Shown here in pieces: positions 8,833 through 16,313 of a stretch of DNA of 64,000 nt; the stretch's first letter is position 1; each line of letters starts with the position of its first letter. The DNA is from JADJSS01 sp964490845. GTDB lineage: Bacteria; Bacteroidota; Bacteroidia; Chitinophagales; JADIYW01. The position numbers and the translations under genes are program-made. The notes beneath the pieces are model-generated. The model worked only from the letters and a program-made list of their open reading frames with translations, made no database searches and was not told the origin of the DNA. The DNA lies in the NCBI GenBank assembly GCA_964490845.1, contig CAZBED010000001.1, positions 62,001 through 126,000 of the forward strand, given 5' to 3'.

Positions 8833-9648
8833 ATGAAAAAGATTACCAGTATTTTATTTTTAACAACCTTACTGTTGGGCTCCCAGATCAGCGCATTTGC
8901 AGAAACCGCAGTTGAAGTCATGCAAAAAAGTTTATCCGCTATGGGAACCGTAAAAACCATGAAGTACCACTTTTTTGCGCAGGAGCGAATGGATGATGGA
9001 AAATACAGCAAAAGCGATGTTGAATTCAATGTAATCGCGTCTCCTTTCCATGTGTTTGCTAAAGCCCATCTGCCACAATCGGCGCAGTTAATCCATGATG
9101 CGGCTAATTCCCCGGATGTAAGAGTAAAAAAAGGATTTAAACTCACCCTATCTCCTACCAATAAATTACTGATGAAAGGTGTTCACAATCCTATCACAAG
9201 AGCAGGATTTGCTCAGATCAAGAAGATTCTGGAGATGAGCATGGCACAACGCAAGGGCGAAAACTATGCTGATTTCGTAAAGTTAATCGGTTCTGTTATG
9301 TATGATAACAATGAATGCTACAAAATTGAAATCAATGACCCGGACTATAAGATTATAGATTATACAGTGACTGCTAACGAAACATCTGTTTGGCAAATTG
9401 GTAAAAAACTGGCAGTCTCCGAATATAAAATAAAGGAATTAAACAACATCGGAGATGAAGTTAAACCGGGACAAAAATTAAAAGTTCCTTCATCTTATGC
9501 AAAGAAAACAACACTTTACATAGACAAAACAAATTATCTGCCAATCTATCACAAAATGGAAGATGAAAAAGGCATCTATGAAATTTATGAATTTAAAGGG
9601 TTGCAAACCGGTGTGAGTTTTACAAATGCTGATTTTGAATTTCAGTAA
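8833..9648 (+). CDS. DUF1571-like envelope protein with a LysM-like insertion
   Basis: A 271-residue exported protein. Residues 1-24 are a signal peptide (Lys-Lys, then a leucine-rich core, then 'SAFAE'). The body resembles DUF1571/outer-membrane lipoprotein-sorting-like folds: 'MKYHFFAQERM' near 43-53, and an ending 'LYIDKTNYLPIYHKMEDE' and 'YEFKGLQTGVSFTNADFEF' typical of the LolA/LolB-like half-barrel. Residues about 175-220 interrupt it with a LysM-like unit ('TVTANETSVWQIGKKLAVSE' then 'LNNIGDEVKPGQKLKVPS'), a domain known to bind peptidoglycan. This suggests a periplasmic protein anchored to the wall; that role is inferred. It is monocistronic between a predicted promoter and a strong terminator. 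Confidence 0.8.
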   Translation: MKKITSILFLTTLLLGSQISAFAETAVEVMQKSLSAMGTVKTMKYHFFAQERMDDGKYSKSDVEFNVIASPFHVFAKAHLPQSAQLIHDAANSPDVRVKKGFKLTLSPTNKLLMKGVHNPITRAGFAQIKKILEMSMAQRKGENYADFVKLIGSVMYDNNECYKIEINDPDYKIIDYTVTANETSVWQIGKKLAVSEYKIKELNNIGDEVKPGQKLKVPSSYAKKTTLYIDKTNYLPIYHKMEDEKGIYEIYEFKGLQTGVSFTNADFEFQ

Positions 9649-9670
9649 CGGAATAAAAATATGATTTTTA

Positions 9671-9699
9671 AAAAACCTGCATTTTTTGCAGGTTTTTTT
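9671..9699 (+). terminator. Rho-independent terminator
   Basis: An 11-bp stem (9671-9681 with 9687-9697) with a GC core CCTGC/GCAGG, a short T-rich loop and a trailing T-run. It ends the transcript of the DUF1571/LysM gene. The A-rich left flank also makes it usable on the minus strand. Confidence 0.85.
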
Positions 9700-9821
9700 G
9701 TACCCAAACAGCTGTTACCACGCTTATTATCAAGAAATTAACAAAGATTAAATCGGATAATGTACGGTGAATTGTTAATTTCGGAACGAATTTTGCAAAC
9801 CTACTACAGAAATCACTATTC

Positions 9822-11258
9822 ATGAAAAAAACGATTACACTTTTTTTGTCACTCACTTTCGCACTCCTCACCTTTTCTCAGGAAAAAAATTTCAACATCA
9901 CCATTACTGTAAAAGGTATGGAAAATAATATTGGTGTGATGGCTTATTATTATGGCGAGAAACGGTTTATAAAAGACACTCTGTTCTTCGATGCAAAAGG
10001 TGTTGCCGCCATTAAGGGTAAAAAAAATATCCCCTCCGGAGTTTATCTGATTGCTTTTCCGTCAATGCGCTACAGTTCATTTGATGTTATCTTGAATGAG
10101 ACGAACTTTAATATTGCTACCGATACTTTAAATTTTATCAAAAATGCAACAGTAAAGAACTCCGTAGAAAACCAGGAGATGTTTGAAGATATGAAATATA
10201 TGCTGCCGCTGGGACAGGAAAACGACTCTTTACAAAAACTGATAAAAGTAATTGACGATAAAGAATCGCCTGCGTTTAAAGCACTCGCTTCAAAAATAGA
10301 TGATATATCTAAAAAAATTGTCGTTCACAGAAAAGCAATGGCAAAAAAATATCCGCAGACTTACTATACCAAACTGTTGAAAATAATGCTGGATATTGAA
10401 GTTCCGGCGCCTCCCAGATATAAGGACGGCAGTTTGGTAGATACTTTTTACAACTATCATTTCATCAAACAACATTATTACGATGATGTGGACTTTGCAG
10501 ATTCAGGTATTATACGCAGCCCCGTATTTCAGCATAAGTTCCTGAAATATTTTGATAGCTATACTCATCCACATTATGATTCTATAATTGTCGCGATTGA
10601 TTCTATGCTGAATATCGTAAGAGGTAAAAATGCCGAAATGTTCCAGTATTGTCTGAATGAATTATTTTTGAAATATGCCAAAAGTGAAATTATGGGGCAC
10701 GATGCCATCTATGTGCATCTGGCTGATAAATACTATCTGGCCGGACAGGCATGGTGGGCAAATCCCAGCAGTCTAACGGAATTAAGGGAACGGGTAGAGG
10801 CGCTTAGGCCTACACTGATTGGCAGAATCGCACCTAATTTTTTTGTTCAGGATTCCTCCGGTAAAATGCAGATGTTCCATGACTTCATTCCCAAAAATAA
10901 ATACACCGCTCTTGTGTTCTGGAATTCTGACTGCGGGCACTGCCAGCACGAGATTCCACACTTAAAACAATTGTACACCGATTCGCTGAAAGCTATGGGT
11001 GTGCGCGTATTTGCCGTTTCAACAGAACAAACGGACAGCTCCTTCCGGGCTTTTGCCGCGAAAAATTGTGCGCCTGACTGGATTACCTGTGCCGATATGC
11101 GCGGCGTAAGCGCTTTCCGTAAAGAATACGATGTGATTACGACTCCCAAATTATTTTTAATAACCAAAGATTATAAAATTATAGCTAAGAATATTCCTAT
11201 AAACAATCTGGTGGATTTTATAAAATTTGAAGACGGATTGAAAGAAGACGAGAAATAA
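9822..11258 (+). CDS. TlpA-like thioredoxin domain protein (DUF4369/DUF5106 type)
   Basis: A 478-residue exported redox protein. The signal peptide is residues 1-20 (MKKTITLFLSLTFALLTFSQ). Residues about 24-100 resemble the DUF4369 beta-domain ('FNITITVKGMENNIGVMAYY', then 'DTLFFDAKGVAAIKG'). The middle (about 120-335) is helical and fits DUF5106. The C-terminal ~140 residues are a thioredoxin fold with the redox motif CGHC in 'FWNSDCGHCQHEIPHL' and the cis-Pro loop 'VITTPKLFLI'. Such proteins are known to handle disulfides in the periplasm; substrates here are unknown. It is convergent with the minus-strand gene ending at 11267, with an 8-nt gap. Confidence 0.88.
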   Translation: MKKTITLFLSLTFALLTFSQEKNFNITITVKGMENNIGVMAYYYGEKRFIKDTLFFDAKGVAAIKGKKNIPSGVYLIAFPSMRYSSFDVILNETNFNIATDTLNFIKNATVKNSVENQEMFEDMKYMLPLGQENDSLQKLIKVIDDKESPAFKALASKIDDISKKIVVHRKAMAKKYPQTYYTKLLKIMLDIEVPAPPRYKDGSLVDTFYNYHFIKQHYYDDVDFADSGIIRSPVFQHKFLKYFDSYTHPHYDSIIVAIDSMLNIVRGKNAEMFQYCLNELFLKYAKSEIMGHDAIYVHLADKYYLAGQAWWANPSSLTELRERVEALRPTLIGRIAPNFFVQDSSGKMQMFHDFIPKNKYTALVFWNSDCGHCQHEIPHLKQLYTDSLKAMGVRVFAVSTEQTDSSFRAFAAKNCAPDWITCADMRGVSAFRKEYDVITTPKLFLITKDYKIIAKNIPINNLVDFIKFEDGLKEDEK

Positions 11259-11266
11259 TTTCGTCA

Positions 11267-12013
11267 TTACCCGAAACTATATAACAACAGGCCTGCAGCA
11301 AGCTGCAGGAAAAAATTATCAAAACCCCTCGGTGATATAGCTTCTGTTAAGGTGCAGCATATCGCTACCAGTAAGATGAATGGCCACGAAAAGAAATTCA
11401 CAAAGAGAATTTTTATTACCACGGTAGCTACTATCAAAGTGGTCATAAATACGGCTATACTTCCTTCCAGGCTTCTGTATGCCGGCTGTTTATTAAAGGT
11501 AAATACTCTGTAGTGATGCTTGCCGAATTGGGTACCGGCAGGTTCTGCAATGGCATCGGCGAGTCCGGTGATAGCATAGCCCAACATGGCAAAATGTCCG
11601 AAAAGTAGATTAGAAAGCACCCCACCGCAAAAAGTTGCCAAATAGGAATATAGGATATAATGTGTTCTTTTGGGTGCATCCGTTTCTCTTGCCAGTGCTT
11701 CATATAAAATAAAACCATCTCCTTTGTAGATAGTCAATCCTAAAAGGATGGTTACAGCCCAGCCCAAAATAAATACCGCACCAATACCAAAAATAGTTTG
11801 TAAGCCAAATGCTGAAAAGAAAATCAGAAAATGAAACAGTTTGCGGCTGTATCCTGTCTTCCATAAAAATTTCTGTTTGCAAACACCCGCGAGGTATAAT
11901 GAACAAAAGCTATATACCAATACAAGCGGAAACAACCACAGAATGAGTGACAGCGGAGGAATATTATCTGCAAAAAAATAAATCAATCTGCTGAAATAAG
12001 AAAAAGCAGGCAT
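11267..12013 (-). CDS. CTP-dependent lipid kinase / cytidylyltransferase-like membrane protein
   Basis: A 248-residue integral membrane protein with about seven hydrophobic helices. Signature residues of the SEC59/VTE5/DGK1-like polyprenol, phytol or diacylglycerol kinases are present: 'GYSRKLFHFLIFF' in the first third, 'AEPAGTQFGKH', 'RSLEGSIAVF', and 'EAISPRGFDNFFL' near the end. Family members phosphorylate a lipid alcohol using CTP, and the family is commonly auto-annotated as phosphatidate cytidylyltransferase. The lipid substrate here cannot be told. It lies 9 nt downstream of the SDR gene on the same strand, so the two are probably co-transcribed. Confidence 0.78.
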   Translation of the reverse strand: MPAFSYFSRLIYFFADNIPPLSLILWLFPLVLVYSFCSLYLAGVCKQKFLWKTGYSRKLFHFLIFFSAFGLQTIFGIGAVFILGWAVTILLGLTIYKGDGFILYEALARETDAPKRTHYILYSYLATFCGGVLSNLLFGHFAMLGYAITGLADAIAEPAGTQFGKHHYRVFTFNKQPAYRSLEGSIAVFMTTLIVATVVIKILFVNFFSWPFILLVAICCTLTEAISPRGFDNFFLQLAAGLLLYSFG

Positions 12014-12022
12014 ACAGGCTAT

Positions 12023-12886
12023 TTAAGCATTAATATTCCCGTATTCTTTTATGCCTGTTAATTTCATGCTGATTTCCCATAACCGGGAAGCATTCTCCGA
12101 GCTAATCGCTTCGAGTGATGGAATGGTTGGATTCTTTCTGTACCAGTACAACCCCGTTTTACTTCGCACTTCCGGTGCTGTAGCTAAATAGATAGAGGTT
12201 TCCGCACCTTTTTCCGGACTTGTCAATACAAAGCCAAAATTATTCATCAGAAAACTCAGCAGCGGATGCCCCGTTTTGCCAAAATTAGAATTGATATTGC
12301 CCGGATGCAGGCAGTTAACCGTAATATTTGTAGTATTCTTTAATTGCCTGGCCAGTTCTTTATTAAACAGGATATTACAAAGTTTGGAGAGGCCGTACTG
12401 AATCCATGAATTAAAGAATTTTTCCGCCTGCAGGTCATCCCAGCGCATATTGGTAAAGCGGTGCGCCAGCGAAGCAACATTCACAACGCGTCCCTGTTCG
12501 GATTTTTTCAGTAAATCCAAAAGGTAATGCGTAACTAAAAAATAGCCCAAATGATTGGTGGCAAACATCATTTCATAACCATTCTCATTCACCTGTCTGT
12601 CTCCTAATATGGCGCCTGCATTATTAATCAGCACGTCCACCTTATCATATTTTTCGCGAAATGCTAAACCAAAATTCCTTATTGAGGTATGTGAACTGAA
12701 ATCACAAATAAACAAATCACAGTTGTTCAGCCCTGTCAGTGCGTTTATATCATCCTGAACGGCCTTTGCTTTTCGTTCGTTTCTGCAAACCAATACCACT
12801 TTCGCTCCCATTTTTGCAATTTCCGTTGCCGTTATTCTACCTATTCCTGAGTTGCCTCCGGTAATCACCACTACTTTATTTTTCAT
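12023..12886 (-). CDS. SDR-family NAD(P)-dependent oxidoreductase
   Basis: A 287-residue classical short-chain dehydrogenase of the retinol dehydrogenase/WW-oxidoreductase-like subgroup. Cofactor motif TGGNSGIG is at 9-16, followed by an 'LVCRNERKAK' segment whose Arg favours NADP(H). NNAG is at 88-91, the catalytic Ser at about 139 ('NVASLAHR'), and Tyr164/Lys168 in 'YGLSK'. All catalytic residues are present. The substrate is unknown; relatives act on lipophilic alcohols and ketones, which would fit the neighbouring lipid-kinase-like gene. It starts 10 nt after the upstream membrane protein gene, giving a three-gene minus-strand run. Confidence 0.9.
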   Translation of the reverse strand: MKNKVVVITGGNSGIGRITATEIAKMGAKVVLVCRNERKAKAVQDDINALTGLNNCDLFICDFSSHTSIRNFGLAFREKYDKVDVLINNAGAILGDRQVNENGYEMMFATNHLGYFLVTHYLLDLLKKSEQGRVVNVASLAHRFTNMRWDDLQAEKFFNSWIQYGLSKLCNILFNKELARQLKNTTNITVNCLHPGNINSNFGKTGHPLLSFLMNNFGFVLTSPEKGAETSIYLATAPEVRSKTGLYWYRKNPTIPSLEAISSENASRLWEISMKLTGIKEYGNINA

Positions 12887-12896
12887 TCAATCATTT

Positions 12897-13577
12897 TTAT
12901 TTATTAGACTTATAAAACACTTTTATTAAAAAAGGAATTGCAACAACATACATGAACAGTAGCCGCAAATTGGTAACAGATGCAGGATGGTATATTTTCA
13001 ATCCTGTTACCAAAATAACAAAAATCAGAATGGCAATTGCCAATCCTCTCATCCACGGCCCTTCATAAAAACCGGTTTGGGCAATCACTATAACCGGAAA
13101 ACTTGCATTTTCACGGGTGATTTTTTCTTTTAACCGGGTTCCGAATTCCACAAACTCACCCGGTTCATCCTGAACCTGAGGAAAAAGTAATATCGATTTC
13201 TTTGGGGTATGGGTTTTCATGGAGATGAATGCCCTTCCATTCTCATCCTCCTCCACAGAGAACTGACGTAAATTGGAAAAAGGTATTTCTTGTTTTTTTG
13301 GAAAAAACAAATTCAAGGAAAGCATGGTAATCGTCAGTCCGTTATTGTCATATTCCAGTTCTGCCTTCGTGATGATTACCTTTAAGATAATCAGCACACT
13401 GATTCCAATCACGATAAATGTACCTCCATAAATCAGAATATTCATCAGCAATTCAGAAATTTGGAATCTCTTTAGCGAGAGCAGCAATAGCACAAAAGAA
13501 AAAATCAAGACCGTCGGAATGATTATCATCCCCAACACTTGTTTGAGTATTTCTGTATATCGAACCTGAATGTTCAT
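12897..13577 (-). CDS. Hypothetical four-helix membrane protein
   Basis: 226 residues. Hydrophobic segments lie at about 13-35, 43-68, 175-196 and 203-221, enclosing a soluble core (about 70-165) with beta-strand character ('LEYDNNGLTITMLSLNLFF', 'QEIPFSNLRQFSVEEDENGR'). The layout resembles bacterial PH-like membrane proteins, where a pleckstrin-homology fold sits between helix pairs. I do not recognise a specific family. It is first in a minus-strand run with the SDR and the lipid-kinase-like gene. Confidence 0.7.
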   Translation of the reverse strand: MNIQVRYTEILKQVLGMIIIPTVLIFSFVLLLLSLKRFQISELLMNILIYGGTFIVIGISVLIILKVIITKAELEYDNNGLTITMLSLNLFFPKKQEIPFSNLRQFSVEEDENGRAFISMKTHTPKKSILLFPQVQDEPGEFVEFGTRLKEKITRENASFPVIVIAQTGFYEGPWMRGLAIAILIFVILVTGLKIYHPASVTNLRLLFMYVVAIPFLIKVFYKSNK

Positions 13578-13623
13578 GAGGCATAAAAGTAGTAAATTCC
13601 CGTTTCAATTCCGTTTAAAATAA

Positions 13624-13648
13624 AAAGAGCAGCTATTCGCTGCTCTTT
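13624..13648 (-). terminator. Rho-independent terminator of the SCP2 gene
   Basis: A 10-bp stem (13624-13633 with 13639-13648) with a GAGCAGC/GCTGCTC core and a 5-nt loop. Read on the minus strand it runs into CTTTTTATTTTA, so it ends the minus-strand SCP2 transcript before the membrane protein gene. Confidence 0.8.
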
Positions 13649-13670
13649 AATCTATTCTGTTGCCAATCTA

Positions 13671-13997
13671 TTATTCTGCCGGCATATCATTAAACATTCC
13701 GATAAATTTCAACATCGCTCCTAAATTGCTGATTTTAATTTTACCCATCATTACCGCCATTTGCCGGTTTACCCTTCCTAATTCCGCGTCCTCAAAATCC
13801 GTGGATAATGCAGAAATAACACAATCCGGTTCACCTGCCAGTCCTTCTGATACCGTGCATACACCATCAGCTACATTTACAGTAAATTCTCCGCCTGTTT
13901 CGCCTTCTAACTGAAAATGAAAAACTCCGCTTTGTCCCGCTGCTTCTTCCCCTTTCAATCGGCCCGGTAATGCTAATACAATCTCTTTTGCTGTCAT
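13671..13997 (-). CDS. SCP2 sterol-binding-like domain protein
   Basis: A 108-residue single-domain SCP2/sterol carrier-like protein: 'GVFHFQLEGETGGEFTVNVA', 'GEPDCVISALSTDFEDAELG' and the closing 'MMGKIKISNLGAMLKFIGMF'. The family forms a hydrophobic tunnel that binds acyl-CoAs or other lipids. It is divergent from the carboxylase operon and shares its control region. The same domain, in degenerate form, is fused to the C-termini of both acyl-CoA dehydrogenases of that operon. This suggests it presents a lipophilic acyl-CoA to the pathway (inference). A strong promoter lies at 14036-14067 and a terminator at 13624-13648. Confidence 0.88.
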   Translation of the reverse strand: MTAKEIVLALPGRLKGEEAAGQSGVFHFQLEGETGGEFTVNVADGVCTVSEGLAGEPDCVISALSTDFEDAELGRVNRQMAVMMGKIKISNLGAMLKFIGMFNDMPAE

Positions 13998-14035
13998 TTT
14001 TATTCTTTTTGTTGGTTAAAAATTTATTTCTTCAC

Positions 14036-14067
14036 CAAATGTAAACTATTTTTTTTGAATAAACAAA
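14036..14067 (-). promoter_or_regulatory. Promoter of the SCP2 gene
   Basis: On the minus strand TTTG (14067-14064), a 20-nt spacer and TACATTTG (14043-14036) match the Bacteroidota -33/-7 consensus exactly. The leader to the ATG at 13997 would be about 30 nt. The operator-like palindrome at 14073-14090 begins 5 bp upstream of the -33 box. Confidence 0.7.
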
Positions 14068-14072
14068 ATTTT

Positions 14073-14090
14073 ACCAAACGTTCGTTTGTT
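14073..14090. promoter_or_regulatory. Operator-like inverted repeat (site 1)
   Basis: ACCAAACG-TT-CGTTTGTT is an inverted repeat with 8-nt arms (7 of 8 paired) and a 2-nt spacer, the size of a typical TetR-family operator. It lies in the divergent region between the SCP2 gene and the carboxylase operon. A 15-nt stretch starting 5 nt earlier recurs at site 2. No regulator gene is in the window. Confidence 0.6.
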
Positions 14091-14154
14091 ATAAATTAAC
14101 AAATGACTGATATTCAATAAAAAACACCAACTTAACATAAAATTTACACAAAAT

Positions 14155-14177
14155 ATTTTACCAAACGTTTAGTCAAA
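14155..14177. promoter_or_regulatory. Operator-like half site (site 2)
   Basis: ATTTTACCAAACGTT recurs here identically, 87 bp after its copy at site 1. The left half-site is perfect but the right half (TAGTCAAA) is degenerate. It lies about 85-105 bp upstream of the carboxylase beta start and overlaps a weak promoter candidate (TTTA, 21 nt, TAAACTTG at 14193-14200), consistent with repression of the plus-strand operon. Confidence 0.5.
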
Positions 14178-14260
14178 TAGACAGAAATTGCGTAAACTTG
14201 TTTGACATTCCAATCCTGACTCGGAATCAAAAATAATAACGTTAGCAGAATCTATTGACC

Positions 14261-15871
14261 ATGTCTATAATCAAATCGAAAATCAATACCAATTCAGCCG
14301 CCTACAAAGAGAACTATCAGAAGATGCTGGCAAAAATTGATGAACTGAATAAACACCTGAAACAATCTTTATTTCAGGGGGAAGAAAAACATTTGGCGAA
14401 AGCAAAAGCAAATGGCAAACTGCTGGCGCGGGAGCGTATTGAACTATTACTAGACCAGGATTCCCCTTTTCTCGAATTGTTACCATTGGCTGGGTTAGGT
14501 GTGAAAGGCGGTTTCGGTACCGGCGGAACGATGGTGGCAGGCATTGGTTTCGTATCCGGAAAAATGTGCCTGATTAATGCTAATGTTGGCACGAACAAAG
14601 GTGGAGCCATAGATATTGCTACCTTAAAAAAAGCATTGCGTATCAACGAAATTGCTAATGAAAATAATTTACCGGCTGTCAACCTCGTGGAAAGCGCCGG
14701 CGCCAATCTTCCCGATCAGGCGCAGGTGTTTAATCTTGGTGGAAATAATTTTAAAGAAATTACCCGCCGTTCTAAAAGAGGCTTACCCACCATTTCAATA
14801 GTGTTTGGAAATTCAACTGCCGGTGGCGCATACATTCCGGGTATGTCCGACTATACCATTTTTATTAAAGACAAAGCAAAGGTATTTTTAGCCGGTCCTC
14901 CATTGGTAAAAATGGCGACCAATGAAGTAGTCGATGATGAAACACTAGGTGGCGCGGAAATGCATTCCAAAATATCCGGTGTCTCGGATTATCTCGCACA
15001 AGACGAACTAGATGGTATCAGAATAGCACGTGAGTTAATGGCGAATCTGAAAACAGAAAATAAATCTCAAATCTCAAATCCCAAATCCCAAATCTACCAA
15101 GAGCCTCTCTACCCTATTGACGAACTACTGGGTATCGTTTCTGCTGATGTAAAAATTCCGTTCGATTGCCGCGAAGTGATTGCACGATTAGTTGATGGCT
15201 CTGAATTCCATGAATTCAAAAAAGAATACGGTACAACTTTAGTATGTGGTTATGCAAAAATACATGGCTATCCGATTGCCCTTATCGGCAACAATGGGGT
15301 ACTCTTCAATGATTCAGGTAATAAAGGGGCGCATTTCATTCAGTTGTGCAATATGAACCATACTCCGATTTTGTTTTTACAAAACATCACCGGATTTATG
15401 GTAGGTAAGCAGTATGAACAAAACGGTATCATCAAAGACGGTGCGAAGATGATCAATGCCGTGTCCAACTCCGAAGTGCCGATGTTTACGCTGATGATGG
15501 GCGCCAGTTATGGTGCGGGCAACTACGCCATGTGTGGTCGTGCCTACAACCCGCGCTTTCTGTTCTCCTACCCGAACAGCATGATTGCAGTGATGGGTTC
15601 CGAGCAATTGGCCGGTGTGATGCAGATGGTGAGCAGAGAAGCCGCCATCAAAAGCGGGCAACAATTTGACGAAACACAGGCTGCACAAATGAAAGAATTT
15701 ATGAAAGCGGAAATAGAGAAACAAAGCAACGCCTTCTTCGCTACCGGCCAGCTTTGGGACGACGGCATCATCGACCCGAGAGATACACGGCATGTGTTTG
15801 GCCTGGTATTAGCATTAACCTACATGAATGAAGTAAAAGGAACGAATGCCTGGGGTGTTTATCGCATGTAG
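14261..15871 (+). CDS. Acyl-CoA carboxylase, carboxyltransferase (beta) subunit
   Basis: A 536-residue carboxyltransferase of the methylcrotonyl-/geranyl-CoA carboxylase type (MccB/AtuC-like). It moves CO2 from carboxybiotin to the gamma carbon of a 3-methyl-enoyl-CoA. Signatures are 'ERIELLLDQDSPFLEL', 'ANVGTNKGGAIDIATLKK', 'NLVESAGANLPDQ', 'FGNSTAGGAYIPGMSDYTIF', and C-terminal 'GASYGAGNYAMCGRAYNPRF' with 'MGSEQLAGVM'. I chose the ATG at 14261 over the in-frame TTG two codons earlier. Around residues 268-278, between the N and C halves, an in-frame 7-nt array encodes a low-complexity stretch (KSQISNPKSQI). The alpha subunit gene follows, interrupted by a four-helix-bundle gene. Whether leucine-derived or terpenoid acyl-CoA is the substrate cannot be decided from sequence by eye. 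Confidence 0.93.
   Translation: MSIIKSKINTNSAAYKENYQKMLAKIDELNKHLKQSLFQGEEKHLAKAKANGKLLARERIELLLDQDSPFLELLPLAGLGVKGGFGTGGTMVAGIGFVSGKMCLINANVGTNKGGAIDIATLKKALRINEIANENNLPAVNLVESAGANLPDQAQVFNLGGNNFKEITRRSKRGLPTISIVFGNSTAGGAYIPGMSDYTIFIKDKAKVFLAGPPLVKMATNEVVDDETLGGAEMHSKISGVSDYLAQDELDGIRIARELMANLKTENKSQISNPKSQIYQEPLYPIDELLGIVSADVKIPFDCREVIARLVDGSEFHEFKKEYGTTLVCGYAKIHGYPIALIGNNGVLFNDSGNKGAHFIQLCNMNHTPILFLQNITGFMVGKQYEQNGIIKDGAKMINAVSNSEVPMFTLMMGASYGAGNYAMCGRAYNPRFLFSYPNSMIAVMGSEQLAGVMQMVSREAAIKSGQQFDETQAAQMKEFMKAEIEKQSNAFFATGQLWDDGIIDPRDTRHVFGLVLALTYMNEVKGTNAWGVYRM
15062..15095 (+). repeat. In-frame 7-nt array within the carboxylase beta gene
   Basis: 4.9 in-phase units of AAATCYC (two AAATCTC, two AAATCCC, then AAATCT) lie inside the coding region and keep the frame. 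The same word in the opposite orientation (GGGATTT) occurs at the end of this gene (15871-15905), and again in forward orientation at 16275-16309. Confidence 0.85.
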
Positions 15872-15905
15872 ATTATTTATGATTTATGATTTGGGATTTG
15901 GGACT
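15871..15905 (-). repeat. Left 7-nt array flanking the four-helix-bundle gene
   Basis: Five units in strict 7-nt phase (GATTATT, TATGATT, TATGATT, TGGGATT, TGGGACT) begin at the last base of the carboxylase stop codon and end 2 nt before the ATG at 15908. Its GGGATTT word is the reverse complement of the AAATCCC word in the array on the other side of the gene. Confidence 0.85.
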
Positions 15906-15907
15906 TA

Positions 15908-16276
15908 ATGGCTATGGACAAAATTGAATTAAAAAATAGAACTAAGAAATTTGGCGTTGACACTATAAAATTTGTTGACGGCTTATCTAATTCTCGTTCA
16001 AACAATCATATCGCAGGTCAGCTAATTCGCTCTACTACATCTATTGGTGCGAATTACAGAGCAGCCTTGAGAGGTAAATCTAATCCTGATTTTCTAAACA
16101 AAATTAAAATAGTTGAAGAAGAAGCGGATGAATGCATTTACTGGTTAGAAGTTTTAGAAGAAACAAATGCAACTTTAAATACCGCTGAATTAAACAGACT
16201 AAAGAAAGAATCTAATGAATTAACTGCAATTTTTACAGCAATTATTAAAACATTAAAATTAAAGAATCATAAATAA
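15908..16276 (+). CDS. Four-helix-bundle protein (S23/IVS family)
   Basis: A 122-residue protein of the four-helix-bundle family first known from open reading frames in intervening sequences of 23S rRNA; the Avd accessory protein of diversity-generating retroelements has the same fold. Family core: 'QLIRSTTSIGANYRAALRGK' (about 38-57) and 'KIVEEEADECIYWLEVLEE' (about 68-86). These proteins are small, basic pentamer-type bundles thought to bind nucleic acid; the cellular role is unsettled. It splits the carboxylase beta and alpha genes, which are normally adjacent. It is bounded by 7-nt arrays in inverted orientation within 2 nt of both ends, which suggests insertion as a cassette. Base composition is more AT-rich than its neighbours. 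A second, damaged relative lies at 23654. Confidence 0.9.
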   Translation: MAMDKIELKNRTKKFGVDTIKFVDGLSNSRSNNHIAGQLIRSTTSIGANYRAALRGKSNPDFLNKIKIVEEEADECIYWLEVLEETNATLNTAELNRLKKESNELTAIFTAIIKTLKLKNHK

Positions 16277-16309
16277 ATCCCAATTCCCAATTTGTAAATC
16301 CCAATTTAA
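16275..16309 (+). repeat. Right 7-nt array flanking the four-helix-bundle gene
   Basis: Five in-phase 7-nt units (AAATCCC, AATTCCC, AATTTGT, AAATCCC, AATTTAA) begin inside the stop codon of the four-helix-bundle gene and end 4 nt before the ATG of the carboxylase alpha gene. With the left array it forms an imperfect inverted repeat around the gene. Confidence 0.85.
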
Positions 16310-16313
16310 ATAA

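Noticed and set aside
14193..14200. TAAACTTG as a firm promoter of the carboxylase operon
   Set aside because: One mismatch in the -7 box and a poor -33 box (TTTA). Mentioned only as a weak candidate beside the operator-like site.
15871..16309. Four-helix-bundle gene considered as the Avd part of a diversity-generating retroelement
   Set aside because: No reverse transcriptase, template repeat or adenine-varied target is present in the window. Only the fold family is shared.
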